Part shown: one piece after another, positions 24,688-33,001 of the stretch | Numbering within the stretch: the first letter of the stretch is position 1 | How the letters are laid out: the number at the start of each line of letters is the position of its first letter | DNA from: Microbacterium sp. GCS4 | Lineage (GTDB): Bacteria > Actinomycetota > Actinomycetes > Actinomycetales > Microbacteriaceae | NCBI RefSeq assembly: GCF_001262495.1 | Contig: NZ_LGYE01000003.1 | Location: 124,001-188,000, forward strand | Direction of reading: 5' to 3' | Length of the DNA stretch: 64,000 bases | The notes under the pieces: generated by a model | The model's input: the letters and a program-made list of their open reading frames with translations, nothing else | Told to the model about the DNA's origin: nothing | Databases searched by the model: none | Position numbers and translations under genes: made by a program

Positions 24688-25995
24688 ATGGGACATTCAC
24701 AGCACCGAGCACTGCCGGTACTCGCACTCGCAGCCGTGGGCATCGTCGCCCTCACCAGCTGCGGCGCCGGTACCCGCACAGACAACGCGAACTCGACCAC
24801 GGTGACGTGCGACTACACGGCACCTGAAGGCAAGACGACGGTCAACGTCCTCGCCTACAACTCCTCCGCGATCGACCCGTTCACCGACACCATGGTGTCG
24901 AGTTGTTCGAACGACGACGTGACTCTCAAGCACGACCCGATCGACTTCGGCGGCCAGGTGACCAAGACGACCGCCACGCTCGCGGGCGACACCGGCACCT
25001 ACGACATCATCGAGACCTACGGCTTCGTGATCCCCGGCTTCGGCGAGGAGGGCAAGCTCGTCCCCCTCGACGACCTCTGGGACAAGTACGCCGACGACTA
25101 CGGTCTCGGCGACATCAGCCAGTCGATGATCGAGGGCATGTCGTACGACGGCGACATCTACGCGGTGCCGATGCAGGCGCAGATGTTCGTGCTCGCGTAC
25201 CGCACCGACATCTTCGAGGACCTGGGTCTCGAGGCCCCCACCACGTTCGACGAGATGATCGACGCCGCCGAGGCGATCAAGGGCGCCGGCCTCATGGACT
25301 ACCCGATCGCGCTGCCCTGGCTCGCGACCGCCGACGTCACCACCGGCTTCCAGGGAGCCATGAACTCCCTCGGCGCCGACTTCGTCACGGCCGACGGCGA
25401 GGTCACGCTCGACGGACCCGAGGCCAAGCAGGCCGTCGAGGGGATGCTGTCGCTCAAGCCCTACATGGACCCGCAGGTCACCACGTTCGACCAGCCCAAG
25501 GTGCAGCAGCAGATGTTCAACGGCACCGCGGCTATGTCGATCATGTTCTCGGGTCGCATGTTCGACCTGACGCTCGACTCCAACTCGAAGTTCGCTGACT
25601 CGTTCGGATTCGCCGGGGCTCCCAAGGTCACCGCCGACGCCGAGTACTCCTACAACCGTCTGTCGATCGACGGTTGGTCGATCCCGTTCAACACGAAGCT
25701 CGACCATGACATGCTGTTCCAGATGATGGCCTCCGCCGTCAGCGAGGACGCGTCCGAGGCATCGGTCCCCGCCGCCTACCCGGCTCGTGAGGGAATGGTC
25801 ACGGAGAAGAACTCCCCGTACGGCGCCGCGGCGAACGACTCGATCGCCAGCGCCATGCCGCCGATCGTGTCGCCCGTGATCGCCGACATCACCAACGAGA
25901 TCCGGCCCATCCTGGTCTCGGTCCTGAACGGCCAGATCTCGGTCGACGAGGGACTCGCCCAGATGCAGGCCGCCGGCGAGAAGATCGCCGGCTGA
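24688..25995 (+). CDS. ABC transporter extracellular solute-binding lipoprotein
   Basis: This is a 435-aa family 1 (sugar-type) binding protein. The signal peptide ends in a lipobox ALTSC with lipid-modified Cys25. Typical features follow: YDIIETYGFVIPGF, YAVPMQAQMFVLAYRTDIFEDLGL with the PTTFDEMIDAAEAIK helix, and GTAAMSIMFSG. It captures a substrate outside the membrane and hands it to the two permeases downstream. It has two LacI-type boxes upstream. The permeases are of the CUT1 type, which suggests a sugar, polyol or glycoside; the ligand is unknown. Confidence 0.9.
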   Translation: MGHSQHRALPVLALAAVGIVALTSCGAGTRTDNANSTTVTCDYTAPEGKTTVNVLAYNSSAIDPFTDTMVSSCSNDDVTLKHDPIDFGGQVTKTTATLAGDTGTYDIIETYGFVIPGFGEEGKLVPLDDLWDKYADDYGLGDISQSMIEGMSYDGDIYAVPMQAQMFVLAYRTDIFEDLGLEAPTTFDEMIDAAEAIKGAGLMDYPIALPWLATADVTTGFQGAMNSLGADFVTADGEVTLDGPEAKQAVEGMLSLKPYMDPQVTTFDQPKVQQQMFNGTAAMSIMFSGRMFDLTLDSNSKFADSFGFAGAPKVTADAEYSYNRLSIDGWSIPFNTKLDHDMLFQMMASAVSEDASEASVPAAYPAREGMVTEKNSPYGAAANDSIASAMPPIVSPVIADITNEIRPILVSVLNGQISVDEGLAQMQAAGEKIAG

Positions 25996-26014
25996 CCGAC
26001 GCACCGACGTCATG

Positions 26015-26046
26015 ACTGTGGCCTGAGCGCGAGTTCAGGCCACAGT
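26015..26046 (+). other. Intercistronic hairpin after the binding-protein gene
   Basis: A perfect 12-bp stem (ACTGTGGCCTGA and complement, 8-base loop) follows the binding-protein stop by 20 bp, with no U tract. Such hairpins often stabilise the upstream message or partly terminate, raising binding protein over permease. Confidence 0.65.
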
Positions 26047-26066
26047 CCGTCCAAGGGAGGACGCTT

Positions 26067-26939
26067 ATGAAGGCACGCGAGTTCTGGTTGCTCTTCTTCC
26101 CGAGCCTGCTGGTGATGGGGGCGCTGCTCGTGCTCCCGCTGGTGCGCACGGTGCAGTGGAGCTTCGAGCAGGTCCGCTACGGCACACCGGGAACCTTCAT
26201 CGGGTTGACCAACTTCACCGACGCCCTGACCGACCCGCGCTTCCACAAGGCGGTACTGTTCACCGTCGTCGTCACGGTGGTCACCACGGCGATCCTGCTC
26301 GTGGCCGGCTACATCATCGCGACGGGCATCAACCGCATCACGACCTCCCGGCCGCTGGTCCTCGGCATCATGCTGGTGTCGTACGTGCTGCCCAACCTCG
26401 TCGGCGCCGTCGCGTTCTCGTGGCTGTTCGACGACAACTTCGGCGGCGTCGTGAACCGCCTGATCGGCTTCTTCGGCGGCACGCAGGTGCTCTGGTTCAC
26501 CGATCAGGTGCCCAACGGCATCCTCGTGATCGCCAACACCGTGTGGCACATGCTCCCGTTCGCGATGCTCATCATCCTCGCCGGGCTCCAGGGTGTGCCG
26601 AACGAGCTCAAGGAGGCCGCCGTGATCGACGGCGCCAACGGCTTCCAGACGCACATCAACGTGATCATCCCGACGATCCGCGGCGTGCTCGGCTTCGTGA
26701 CGCTCATCACGATCATGGACGTGCTGCGCATGTTCGACAACCTCATCCCGCTGTCGCCGCAGGCGCAGAACATCGGCAACGAGTCGATCATGCTCTACGT
26801 CTACTCGGTGGCGTTCGCCGACGGTGCCGAGAACCTCGGTCTCGGCAGCGCCATCAACGTGCTCACCATCATCCTGATCCTCATCATGCTGACCCCGTTC
26901 ATCCGGGGCATCTTCAAGGAAGCGAAGGCCGAACGATGA
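26067..26939 (+). CDS. ABC sugar-type transporter permease (MalF-like)
   Basis: This is a 290-aa permease with six membrane segments. The EAA loop reads ELKEAAVIDGANGFQTHINVIIPTI, near residues 187-211, and contacts the ATPase. AAGGGAGG precedes the ATG. It overlaps the second permease by four bases and forms a heterodimeric channel with it. Confidence 0.9.
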   Translation: MKAREFWLLFFPSLLVMGALLVLPLVRTVQWSFEQVRYGTPGTFIGLTNFTDALTDPRFHKAVLFTVVVTVVTTAILLVAGYIIATGINRITTSRPLVLGIMLVSYVLPNLVGAVAFSWLFDDNFGGVVNRLIGFFGGTQVLWFTDQVPNGILVIANTVWHMLPFAMLIILAGLQGVPNELKEAAVIDGANGFQTHINVIIPTIRGVLGFVTLITIMDVLRMFDNLIPLSPQAQNIGNESIMLYVYSVAFADGAENLGLGSAINVLTIILILIMLTPFIRGIFKEAKAER

Positions 26940-27829
26940 GTCTCACCGCCACCGAGCTCTCGACGAGGGCCATCGTCACGCGCGGCGCACCGAAGCGCCG
27001 CCGCGGGGGACCGAAGCGTCCCCCGATCATCACCGGCATCCTGCTCGCGGTGCTCTGCATCGTCATGTTGAGCCCGTTCATCTGGATGACCCTGTCGGTC
27101 ACCAAGCCCACCGACGTGGCGTTCGCCAACCCGCCAGTGCTGTGGGACTACCAGCCGACGCTGCAGGCGTTCATCGACCTGTGGGAGACGACGTACTTCG
27201 CCGACTACCTCGTCAACACGATCGTCGTCGCCGTGGTCTCGACCGTGATCGCGCTCGTGATCGGCATCCCGGCCGCGTACGCGCTCTCCCGGTTCCCCAG
27301 CTACGTGTCCGCGCTGCTGCTCGTGCTCGCGCTCATCTTCCGGGCGCTGCCCCGCTTCTCGGTCGTGCTGCCGATGTACGACATCAGCCGCGCTCTGGGT
27401 ATCTACGACACGACGTTCGCCCTCGCGATCGCGCTCGTCGCGATCAACCAGCCGTTCACGATCTGGTTGTTGCGCAACTTCTTCGCCGAGATCCCCCGGG
27501 AGCTCGACGAGGCGGCGATGATCGACGGATGCACGCGCATCGGCATGCTGCGTCGCGTGATGATCCCGCTGATGGGTCCCGGCATCCTCACCGCCGGCAT
27601 CTTCGTGTTCCTGTTCGCGTTCCAGGAGTACCTGACGGCGCTCGTGCTCACCGACACGTCGTCGAAGACCGTGCCGGTGTTCATCGCCACGCAGCTCGGA
27701 CAGACGCTGCCGATGCTGCAACAGGCGGGGGCGGCCTCGATGCTGCTCACCATTCCGGTGTTCGTGATCGCCTTCATCGCGCAGAAGTACCTCGTCGCGG
27801 GCCTCAGCGACGGTGCCGTGAAGGGCTGA
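26936..27829 (+). CDS. ABC sugar-type transporter permease (MalG-like)
   Basis: This is the second CUT1 permease (297 aa, six segments). Its cytoplasmic N-terminus is basic (APKRRRGGPKRPP), and its EAA loop is ELDEAAMIDGCTRIGMLRRVMIPLM. The start is set by the ATGA overlap with the first permease. No ATPase gene is present in the operon, so a shared MsiK-like ATPase elsewhere must power it (inference from related actinobacterial systems). Confidence 0.9.
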   Translation: MSLTATELSTRAIVTRGAPKRRRGGPKRPPIITGILLAVLCIVMLSPFIWMTLSVTKPTDVAFANPPVLWDYQPTLQAFIDLWETTYFADYLVNTIVVAVVSTVIALVIGIPAAYALSRFPSYVSALLLVLALIFRALPRFSVVLPMYDISRALGIYDTTFALAIALVAINQPFTIWLLRNFFAEIPRELDEAAMIDGCTRIGMLRRVMIPLMGPGILTAGIFVFLFAFQEYLTALVLTDTSSKTVPVFIATQLGQTLPMLQQAGAASMLLTIPVFVIAFIAQKYLVAGLSDGAVKG

Positions 27830-27830
27830 C

Positions 27831-28547
27831 GTGACGGCTCCGCTCGTCCTGCTCCCGGGCATGAACTGCACCGGCGACCTGTGGGCGCACACGGGACTCG
27901 ACACGGAGGGCGGGACGATCCGGCCGGTGCTGGACCGTCCCGCGCTCCGGGATCAGGCCGCCGAGCTGATGCGGGTGCTGCCGCCGCGGGTCGTGCTGGT
28001 GGGGCATTCGCTGGGCGGCATCGTGGCGATGGCGTTCGCGCTCGCCGCACCCGAGCGCGTGGAGGGACTGTGTCTGGTGTCGACCAACGCGAAGGCTCCG
28101 ACCGCGGCGCAGCGCGACGGCTGGCGGGCGTGGATCGATCGACTGGATGCCGGAGCGTCGCCGCGTGCGCTGCAGCAGGAGATCATCGAACCGCTGCTCG
28201 GCGCGGAGGTGGCAGCCGACCGGCCCGATCTCGTCGAGCGCACCCTGGTCATGGGGGAGGAGACCGGGGCGGCCACGTTGCGCGCGCAGCTCGAGATGCA
28301 GCTGACGCGCGTCGACCTGCTGTCGCGGCTCTCGGCGCTGCGGCTGCCGACGCTCGTGGTGTCGGGCCTCGACGACGTGATCTGCCCGCCGCATTTCCAC
28401 ACCGAGATCGTGGGCGAGGTCGACGGCGCTCGGCTCGTGTCGCTCGATGCGGGGCACCTCCTGCCGCTCGAGCGTCCGCACGAGTTCGGCGACCTCGTGC
28501 GCTCGTGGCGGTCGCAGCAGCTGCGCCCCGCGGCTGTCGGGGCGTAG
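27831..28547 (+). CDS. Alpha/beta hydrolase, last gene of the ABC importer operon
   Basis: This is a 238-aa alpha/beta-hydrolase. The nucleophile elbow GHSLGG (Ser about 65), an acid in GLDDVICPP and the catalytic His in DAGHLLPLERP make a full Ser-Asp-His triad. It has no signal peptide, so it is cytoplasmic. GTG starts one base after the permease stop, placing it in the importer operon. It may cleave an ester or lactone in the imported compound (inference). Confidence 0.85.
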   Translation: MTAPLVLLPGMNCTGDLWAHTGLDTEGGTIRPVLDRPALRDQAAELMRVLPPRVVLVGHSLGGIVAMAFALAAPERVEGLCLVSTNAKAPTAAQRDGWRAWIDRLDAGASPRALQQEIIEPLLGAEVAADRPDLVERTLVMGEETGAATLRAQLEMQLTRVDLLSRLSALRLPTLVVSGLDDVICPPHFHTEIVGEVDGARLVSLDAGHLLPLERPHEFGDLVRSWRSQQLRPAAVGA

Positions 28548-28585
28548 GCGCGCTCGCTGCTCGCTGCTCGCTGCTCGCACGATTC

Positions 28586-28652
28586 GACGGAGATCGCACG
28601 TCCTGCAGGAGCGGATGTGCAGGAGCATCCTTCGTTGCGCGAGATCTCCTGC
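28586..28652. repeat. 67-bp palindromic intergenic element, copy 3
   Basis: This copy runs from GACGGAGATCGCACG to GCGCGAGATCTCCTGC, between convergent genes. It has the same length, ends and internal mirrored CAGGAGC/TCCTTCG blocks as the other copies. Confidence 0.75.
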
Positions 28653-28677
28653 GCGCGGCGCAGAGGAGGGATGCCGG

Positions 28678-29235
28678 TCAGGCGCGCTTCTTCGCCAGGA
28701 TGCCGAGGCGGATCGCCGAGATGAGGAAGAAGACGGCTCCCACGATCGCGTAGCCGCCGACACCGGCGATCGCGGTCGCGCCCATCAGACCCTGGATGAG
28801 GAACGCCGTGCCGGCGAATACCGAGATACCGCCGCTGAGCATCTGCGGGACCTGGCCGCCGGTGCGTCGATTGCGGATCGCGGTGATGAGCTGAGGGATG
28901 CCGGCGCCGATCGCCCAGACGCCCCAGATCGCGAGTGCGGCCGGGACCGACAGCGACGATGCGATGCCGAGGGCGAGCGCGACCAGCACACTGACGACGA
29001 CGCCCGCCCACTGGCTCGTCCGAGCCCGCCGAGCTTCTCCTGCGGCACGCATCTGCCACAGCACGGCCCCGGCGTCGAACAGCGGGTATATGACCAGGAG
29101 TGCGGTGAGCAGCGCTCCGCCGAGCGGCGCGGTCGCGATGAGGGCGACGGCCCAGACGACGGCAAACGCTGCGCGCACGAAGTACAGGCGTCGAAGTGCC
29201 GTCGCGAAGGACGGGGTGATGGCGGTGGCGGTCAT
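28678..29235 (-). CDS. DUF308/HdeD-like membrane protein
   Basis: This 185-aa protein has six hydrophobic segments arranged in pairs (for example FVRAAFAVVWAVALIATAPL, GVVVSVLVALALGIASSL, GGISVFAGTAFLIQGLMG). This matches the DUF308/HdeD layout, of unknown biochemical role. It is divergent from a TetR gene with a clear operator between them, so TetR repression is likely. Confidence 0.78.
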   Translation of the reverse strand: MTATAITPSFATALRRLYFVRAAFAVVWAVALIATAPLGGALLTALLVIYPLFDAGAVLWQMRAAGEARRARTSQWAGVVVSVLVALALGIASSLSVPAALAIWGVWAIGAGIPQLITAIRNRRTGGQVPQMLSGGISVFAGTAFLIQGLMGATAIAGVGGYAIVGAVFFLISAIRLGILAKKRA

Positions 29236-29264
29236 GTCGTTGCTCCTTGAGACGTTGGTGTCGA

Positions 29265-29288
29265 TGTAGAGTTACTAGTACGTCTACA
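29265..29288. promoter_or_regulatory. Probable TetR operator between DUF308-like and TetR genes
   Basis: The inverted repeat TGTAGA-N12-TCTACA has a central ACTAGT. It lies 29 bp before the membrane-protein start and 61 bp before the TetR start. Confidence 0.65.
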
Positions 29289-29349
29289 TGGATGACCATA
29301 GACTGATCCCACGGCCGGCGCAACCGGCCCGCCCCGACCGGAGAACCGC

Positions 29350-29949
29350 ATGACCGCTGAGATCGCCGCATCCGACGCGCGGACCCCGCGCGGATCGGCC
29401 ACTCGCGACCGCATCCTCGACGCCGCGAATGCGCAGTTCTACACGCACGGCATCCGCGCCACCAGTGCCGACCGGATCATCGAGCAGGTCGGCATCACGA
29501 AGGTGACGTTCTACCGGCACTTCCGCACCAAGGGCGAGCTCGTGGTCGCGTATCTCGCGCAGCAGTCACAGGCCGAGCAGGCGTGGCTGCGCAGCGTCGC
29601 GCGCCCCGGGGAGCCGCGCGCAACCCTCCGCGAGATCGCCGCGGGGATCGGTGCCGCGAGCTGTCGGCCCGAGTTCCGCGGCTGCGCCTTCATCAACGCG
29701 GCCGCCGAGTTCCCCGACGCCGACGACCCGGTGCGGACCGCGGTCGACGCGCACCGGCGGTGGCTGCGCGAGAACTTCGCCGGCATCGCCGCCGAGGCGG
29801 GCGCGACGGATGCCGAGGCCGTTGCCGCGCAGCTCATGATGCTGCGCGACGGCGCGATGGTGAACGGCTACCTGGGCGACGGGGAGACCGTTGCGGGAGA
29901 GCTCGAGGCGGCGTTCCTCGCCGTGCTGGACGGCGCCGTCCGCGGCTGA
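29350..29949 (+). CDS. TetR-family transcriptional regulator
   Basis: This is a 199-aa protein with an N-terminal TetR helix-turn-helix: RDRILDAANAQFYTHGIRATSADRIIEQVGITKVTFYRHFRTKGELV. The C-terminal ligand domain contains the SCRPEFRGCAFINAAAEF stretch often seen in TetR proteins controlling small membrane proteins. CGGAGA precedes the ATG. It probably represses itself and the divergent DUF308-like gene. Confidence 0.88.
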   Translation: MTAEIAASDARTPRGSATRDRILDAANAQFYTHGIRATSADRIIEQVGITKVTFYRHFRTKGELVVAYLAQQSQAEQAWLRSVARPGEPRATLREIAAGIGAASCRPEFRGCAFINAAAEFPDADDPVRTAVDAHRRWLRENFAGIAAEAGATDAEAVAAQLMMLRDGAMVNGYLGDGETVAGELEAAFLAVLDGAVRG

Positions 29950-29973
29950 GACAGCGCGCGCTCGGCTCGTTAC

Positions 29974-30040
29974 GGCGGAGACCTCACGTTCCGCAGGAGC
30001 GCATGTCGAAAGACGTCCTTCCGTGCCTGAGATCTCCTGC
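29974..30040. repeat. 67-bp palindromic intergenic element, copy 4
   Basis: This copy runs from GGCGGAGACCTCACG to GCCTGAGATCTCCTGC, between the convergent TetR and aldolase genes. It is closest to copy 3. Confidence 0.75.
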
Positions 30041-30062
30041 GAATGGAGAGCGCCCTACGGGG

Positions 30063-30803
30063 TCAGCGCGCGGCGGCCAGCCCGTGCAGGTGCGCCATGA
30101 GCGAGGACGCGAGGTTGTAGACCACGAGGTCGGCGCCGGCGTCGAACGCCGCGGCCGCGGCATCCTTCGTGCCGACGATGTCCATACGCAGCGACCCCGC
30201 CTGCGCGAGCGCGTCGTGCACCGCGGCGATCGCCTCGGGCACCGGCAGATCGTGGGGACCGGATGCCGCGGCGAGATCCGCCGGGCCGACCATGATGCCG
30301 TCCAGTCGCGGCGTCGCGACGATCGCGCGGGCCTCGGCGACCCCGCGCGGGGACTCGATCATGCCGAGCACGAGCGTGTCCTCGAGCCAGGAGTCCCGGT
30401 GCTCGGCGGGCGGCACGAGGCCGAACCGCCCTGCGCGGCTGTAGGTCGCGAAACCCCGCGATCCCACCGGCGGGTAGAGAGCCGCGTCGACCAGTGCGGC
30501 CGCGTCCTCCGCGGTATCGAGGTGCGGGGCGAGGATGCCCTCCGCACCCTGGTCGAGCACCCGCAGGATCTGCCCGCGATCCCCCTCGCCCACGCGCACC
30601 ACGACGGGCACCCCGTGCACCTGCGCGAGCGCGATGTGATGGCGCAGCGCCACGACGTCGGCCGGGCCGTGCTCGCAGTCGATCAGCACGAAGTCGAACC
30701 CGGCGACCGCGAGCATCTCGACGAGCTCCTCCGAGGGCATGCGCAACAGCGCGCCGATCAGCTTCTCACCCGCGCGAGCGCGCTGCCGCAGCGAGGCGGT
30801 CAT
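30063..30803 (-). CDS. HpcH/HpaI-family class II aldolase
   Basis: This is a 246-aa aldolase of the 2-keto-3-deoxy-acid / 4-hydroxy-2-oxo-acid type. Motifs are FDFVLIDCEHGPAD, an Arg in VVVRVGEGD, GSRGFATYSRAGRFG, a metal Glu in GMIESPRG and a metal Asp in IMVGPADLAAA. Such enzymes cleave hydroxy-oxo acids to pyruvate and an aldehyde. It ends the three-gene operon hisD-like, SDR, aldolase, each overlapping the next. This suggests oxidation of an alcohol to an acid followed by C-C cleavage (inference). Confidence 0.87.
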   Translation of the reverse strand: MTASLRQRARAGEKLIGALLRMPSEELVEMLAVAGFDFVLIDCEHGPADVVALRHHIALAQVHGVPVVVRVGEGDRGQILRVLDQGAEGILAPHLDTAEDAAALVDAALYPPVGSRGFATYSRAGRFGLVPPAEHRDSWLEDTLVLGMIESPRGVAEARAIVATPRLDGIMVGPADLAAASGPHDLPVPEAIAAVHDALAQAGSLRMDIVGTKDAAAAAFDAGADLVVYNLASSLMAHLHGLAAAR

Positions 30804-31558
30804 GCGACCATCCCCGCCGACAGGTCGACGTCGGCGCCGCACATCCCCGGCATCCCGAGCATTGCGATCACGGCCGCGCCGACCTCCTCCTCCGTGACCA
30901 TGCGGCCCAGAGCCGCGCGCGACACGAACGCCTGCTCGGCCTCGTCGACGCTCCCGCCGGAGCGCTCGGCTTCGAGACGGAAGTTGCGCGCCATGCGGGG
31001 CCCTTCGACGGGACCGGGGGACAGCGAGTTGACGCGCACCCCCGCCGGGCCGACCTCGAACGCGAGGGTCGAGGTGAGCCCGATCACGGCCATCTTCGAG
31101 GCGCAGTACGGCGTGCGGTGCGCGAGAGGGCGCTTGCCCGACACGGAGGCCACGTTGATCACGTCGCCGCTGCCGCGCTCGACCATGCCCGGAAGCAGCG
31201 CCTTGCACAGCAGGAACGTGCCGCGCACGTTGACCGCGAAGACCTCGTCCCAGTCGTCGGCGTCGATGTCGGTGAGTGCCGCGACCGGGCCGGGGATGCC
31301 GGCGTTGTTCACGAGGATCGAGACCTCCGTGCCGGCGAGGGCGTCGCGCAGGGCGTCGACGGATGCCGGGTCGGCCACGTCGCACGCGAGTCCGCGCGCC
31401 CGGGATCCGAGCTCGGCGACCACGGCGTCGAGCTTGCCGGTGTCGCGACCCACCACGACGACCTCGGCTCCGGCGGCGTGAAGGGACCGGGCGATGGCCG
31501 CCCCGAGTCCGCTGCCGCCGCCGGTCACCACGGCCACGCGGCCGGTGAGGTCGGTCAT
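30800..31558 (-). CDS. SDR family oxidoreductase in the LacI-box operon
   Basis: This is a 252-aa classical SDR: VVTGGGSGLGAAIARSL for NAD(P), NNAGIPGP, Ser in INVASVSGKR, and YCASK catalytic residues. The start comes from the ATGA overlap with the hisD-like stop, and the end overlaps the aldolase start. It probably oxidises a secondary alcohol in the same pathway. Confidence 0.88.
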   Translation of the reverse strand: MTDLTGRVAVVTGGGSGLGAAIARSLHAAGAEVVVVGRDTGKLDAVVAELGSRARGLACDVADPASVDALRDALAGTEVSILVNNAGIPGPVAALTDIDADDWDEVFAVNVRGTFLLCKALLPGMVERGSGDVINVASVSGKRPLAHRTPYCASKMAVIGLTSTLAFEVGPAGVRVNSLSPGPVEGPRMARNFRLEAERSGGSVDEAEQAFVSRAALGRMVTEEEVGAAVIAMLGMPGMCGADVDLSAGMVA

Positions 31559-32901
31559 CGTGACTCCGCGCCGACCGGAGCCGTGCCGGCGGCCGCGTGG
31601 CTCTCGTCGATCCAGTCGAACTGCGTGCCGGCGTGCCGCCAGGCGCGTGCGTCTCCCGAGCGGGCATGCCCTTCGAACAGCTCGACGCGGGCGGCGCGGC
31701 CGCACACGGCGCCGAGCTCGGCCGAGGAGTCGGTGTTCTGGATCTCCTGGTAGGTCACGGTGCGCAGGTACTTGCCGACCCACAGCCCGCCCGTGTAGCG
31801 CGCGGCGCCGAGAGTGGGAAGCACGTGGTTGGTGCCGATGACCTTGTCGCCGTAGGAGACGCAGGTGTTCTCGCCGAGGAACAGGGCGCCGTAGTCGTGC
31901 ATGCGGGTGAGCGCCTCACGAGGCTCCTGCGTGAAGATCTGCACGTGCTCGAACGCGAAGTCGTCGGCGATCCGGTAGGCCTCGTCGAGGTCGTCGGCCA
32001 CGATCACCTGGCCCCAGTCCCGCCAGGCGGGACCGGCGTAGTCGCGCGTCGGCATCCCGGGCAGGATCCGCTCGATCCAGTCGAGCACCTGCTCGCCGAG
32101 CTCCTGCGAAGTCGTGACGAGCACGGCGGGGGAGTCGGGCCCGTGCTCGGCCTGCGAGAGCAGGTCGACCGCGGTGAAGAACGGGTCGGCGTGCTCGTCG
32201 GCGACGATGAGGATCTCGGTGGGACCCGCGAAGAGGTCGATGCCGACCTCACCGAACAGCTGCCGCTTGGCCTCGGCGACGTAGGCGTTGCCCGGACCCG
32301 CGATCATGTTGACGGGCTGGATAGTGTCGGTGCCGACGGCCATGGCGGCCACGGCCTGCACCCCGCCGAGGATGTAGATCTCATCGGCGCCCGCGAGTTT
32401 CATGGCGGCGACGGTGGCCGCGGGGATCTCGCCGCGGATCGGCGGCGTGCACGCGACGACGCGGGGGACGCCCGCGACCTTGGCCGTGATGATCGTCATG
32501 TGCGCCGAGGCGGTGAGCGGGTACTTCCCCCCGGGGATGTACGCTCCGGCCGCCTGGACGGGGACGTGCTTCTGCCCGAGGAACACGCCGGGCAGGGTCT
32601 CGACCTCGATGTCGACGAGCGAGTCGCGCTGCGCCTGGGCGAAGCGGCGCACCTGCGCCTGCACGAACTCGATGTCCGTGATCACCTGCGGGTCGAGGGT
32701 CGCCATGATCTGCGTGATCTCGTCGTCCGACAGCCGGTACGACTCGGGGCTCCAGTTGTCGAACTGCTCGGCGTACCGGCGGACGGCGGCGTCGCCGTTC
32801 TCGCGGATGTCTCCGATGATCGCCCTGACGCGCTCGGCGACATCCTGCTGAGCGGTGTCCGCGAACGTCTTCGTCGGCGCGGTCTTCAGATGCAGGGGCA
32901 T
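31555..32901 (-). CDS. Histidinol-dehydrogenase-family catabolic dehydrogenase (HpsN-like), paralog A
   Basis: This 448-aa protein has the full HisD active site. By motif alignment to E. coli HisD (Gln259, His262, Glu326, His327, Asp360, His419) the equivalents are Gln250, His253, Glu318, His319, Asp352 and His412. The C-terminus (GRAARVELFEGHAR) differs from biosynthetic HisD and resembles sulfopropanediol 3-dehydrogenase HpsN. It lies in a LacI-controlled catabolic operon, not a his operon. It should oxidise a primary alcohol to a carboxylate in two NAD steps; the substrate is unknown. A perfect LacI-type box lies 16 bp upstream of the start. Confidence 0.85.
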   Translation of the reverse strand: MPLHLKTAPTKTFADTAQQDVAERVRAIIGDIRENGDAAVRRYAEQFDNWSPESYRLSDDEITQIMATLDPQVITDIEFVQAQVRRFAQAQRDSLVDIEVETLPGVFLGQKHVPVQAAGAYIPGGKYPLTASAHMTIITAKVAGVPRVVACTPPIRGEIPAATVAAMKLAGADEIYILGGVQAVAAMAVGTDTIQPVNMIAGPGNAYVAEAKRQLFGEVGIDLFAGPTEILIVADEHADPFFTAVDLLSQAEHGPDSPAVLVTTSQELGEQVLDWIERILPGMPTRDYAGPAWRDWGQVIVADDLDEAYRIADDFAFEHVQIFTQEPREALTRMHDYGALFLGENTCVSYGDKVIGTNHVLPTLGAARYTGGLWVGKYLRTVTYQEIQNTDSSAELGAVCGRAARVELFEGHARSGDARAWRHAGTQFDWIDESHAAAGTAPVGAESR

Positions 32902-32917
32902 GGCCCTTCCTTTCTTT

Positions 32918-32929
32918 GCATACGTATGC
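32918..32929. promoter_or_regulatory. Perfect LacI-type operator between hisD-like gene and lacI-type gene
   Basis: GCATACGTATGC is a perfect 12-bp palindrome in the 100-bp divergent promoter. A half-site GCGTATGCA follows at 32944. It would give control of the operon and autoregulation. Confidence 0.72.
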
Positions 32930-33001
32930 TCCGATTATGACCGCGTATGCATTACGGCGTCAAGGGCAGTAGAATCCGGTGGATGGAGGGGGAGGCCTGA
33001 C

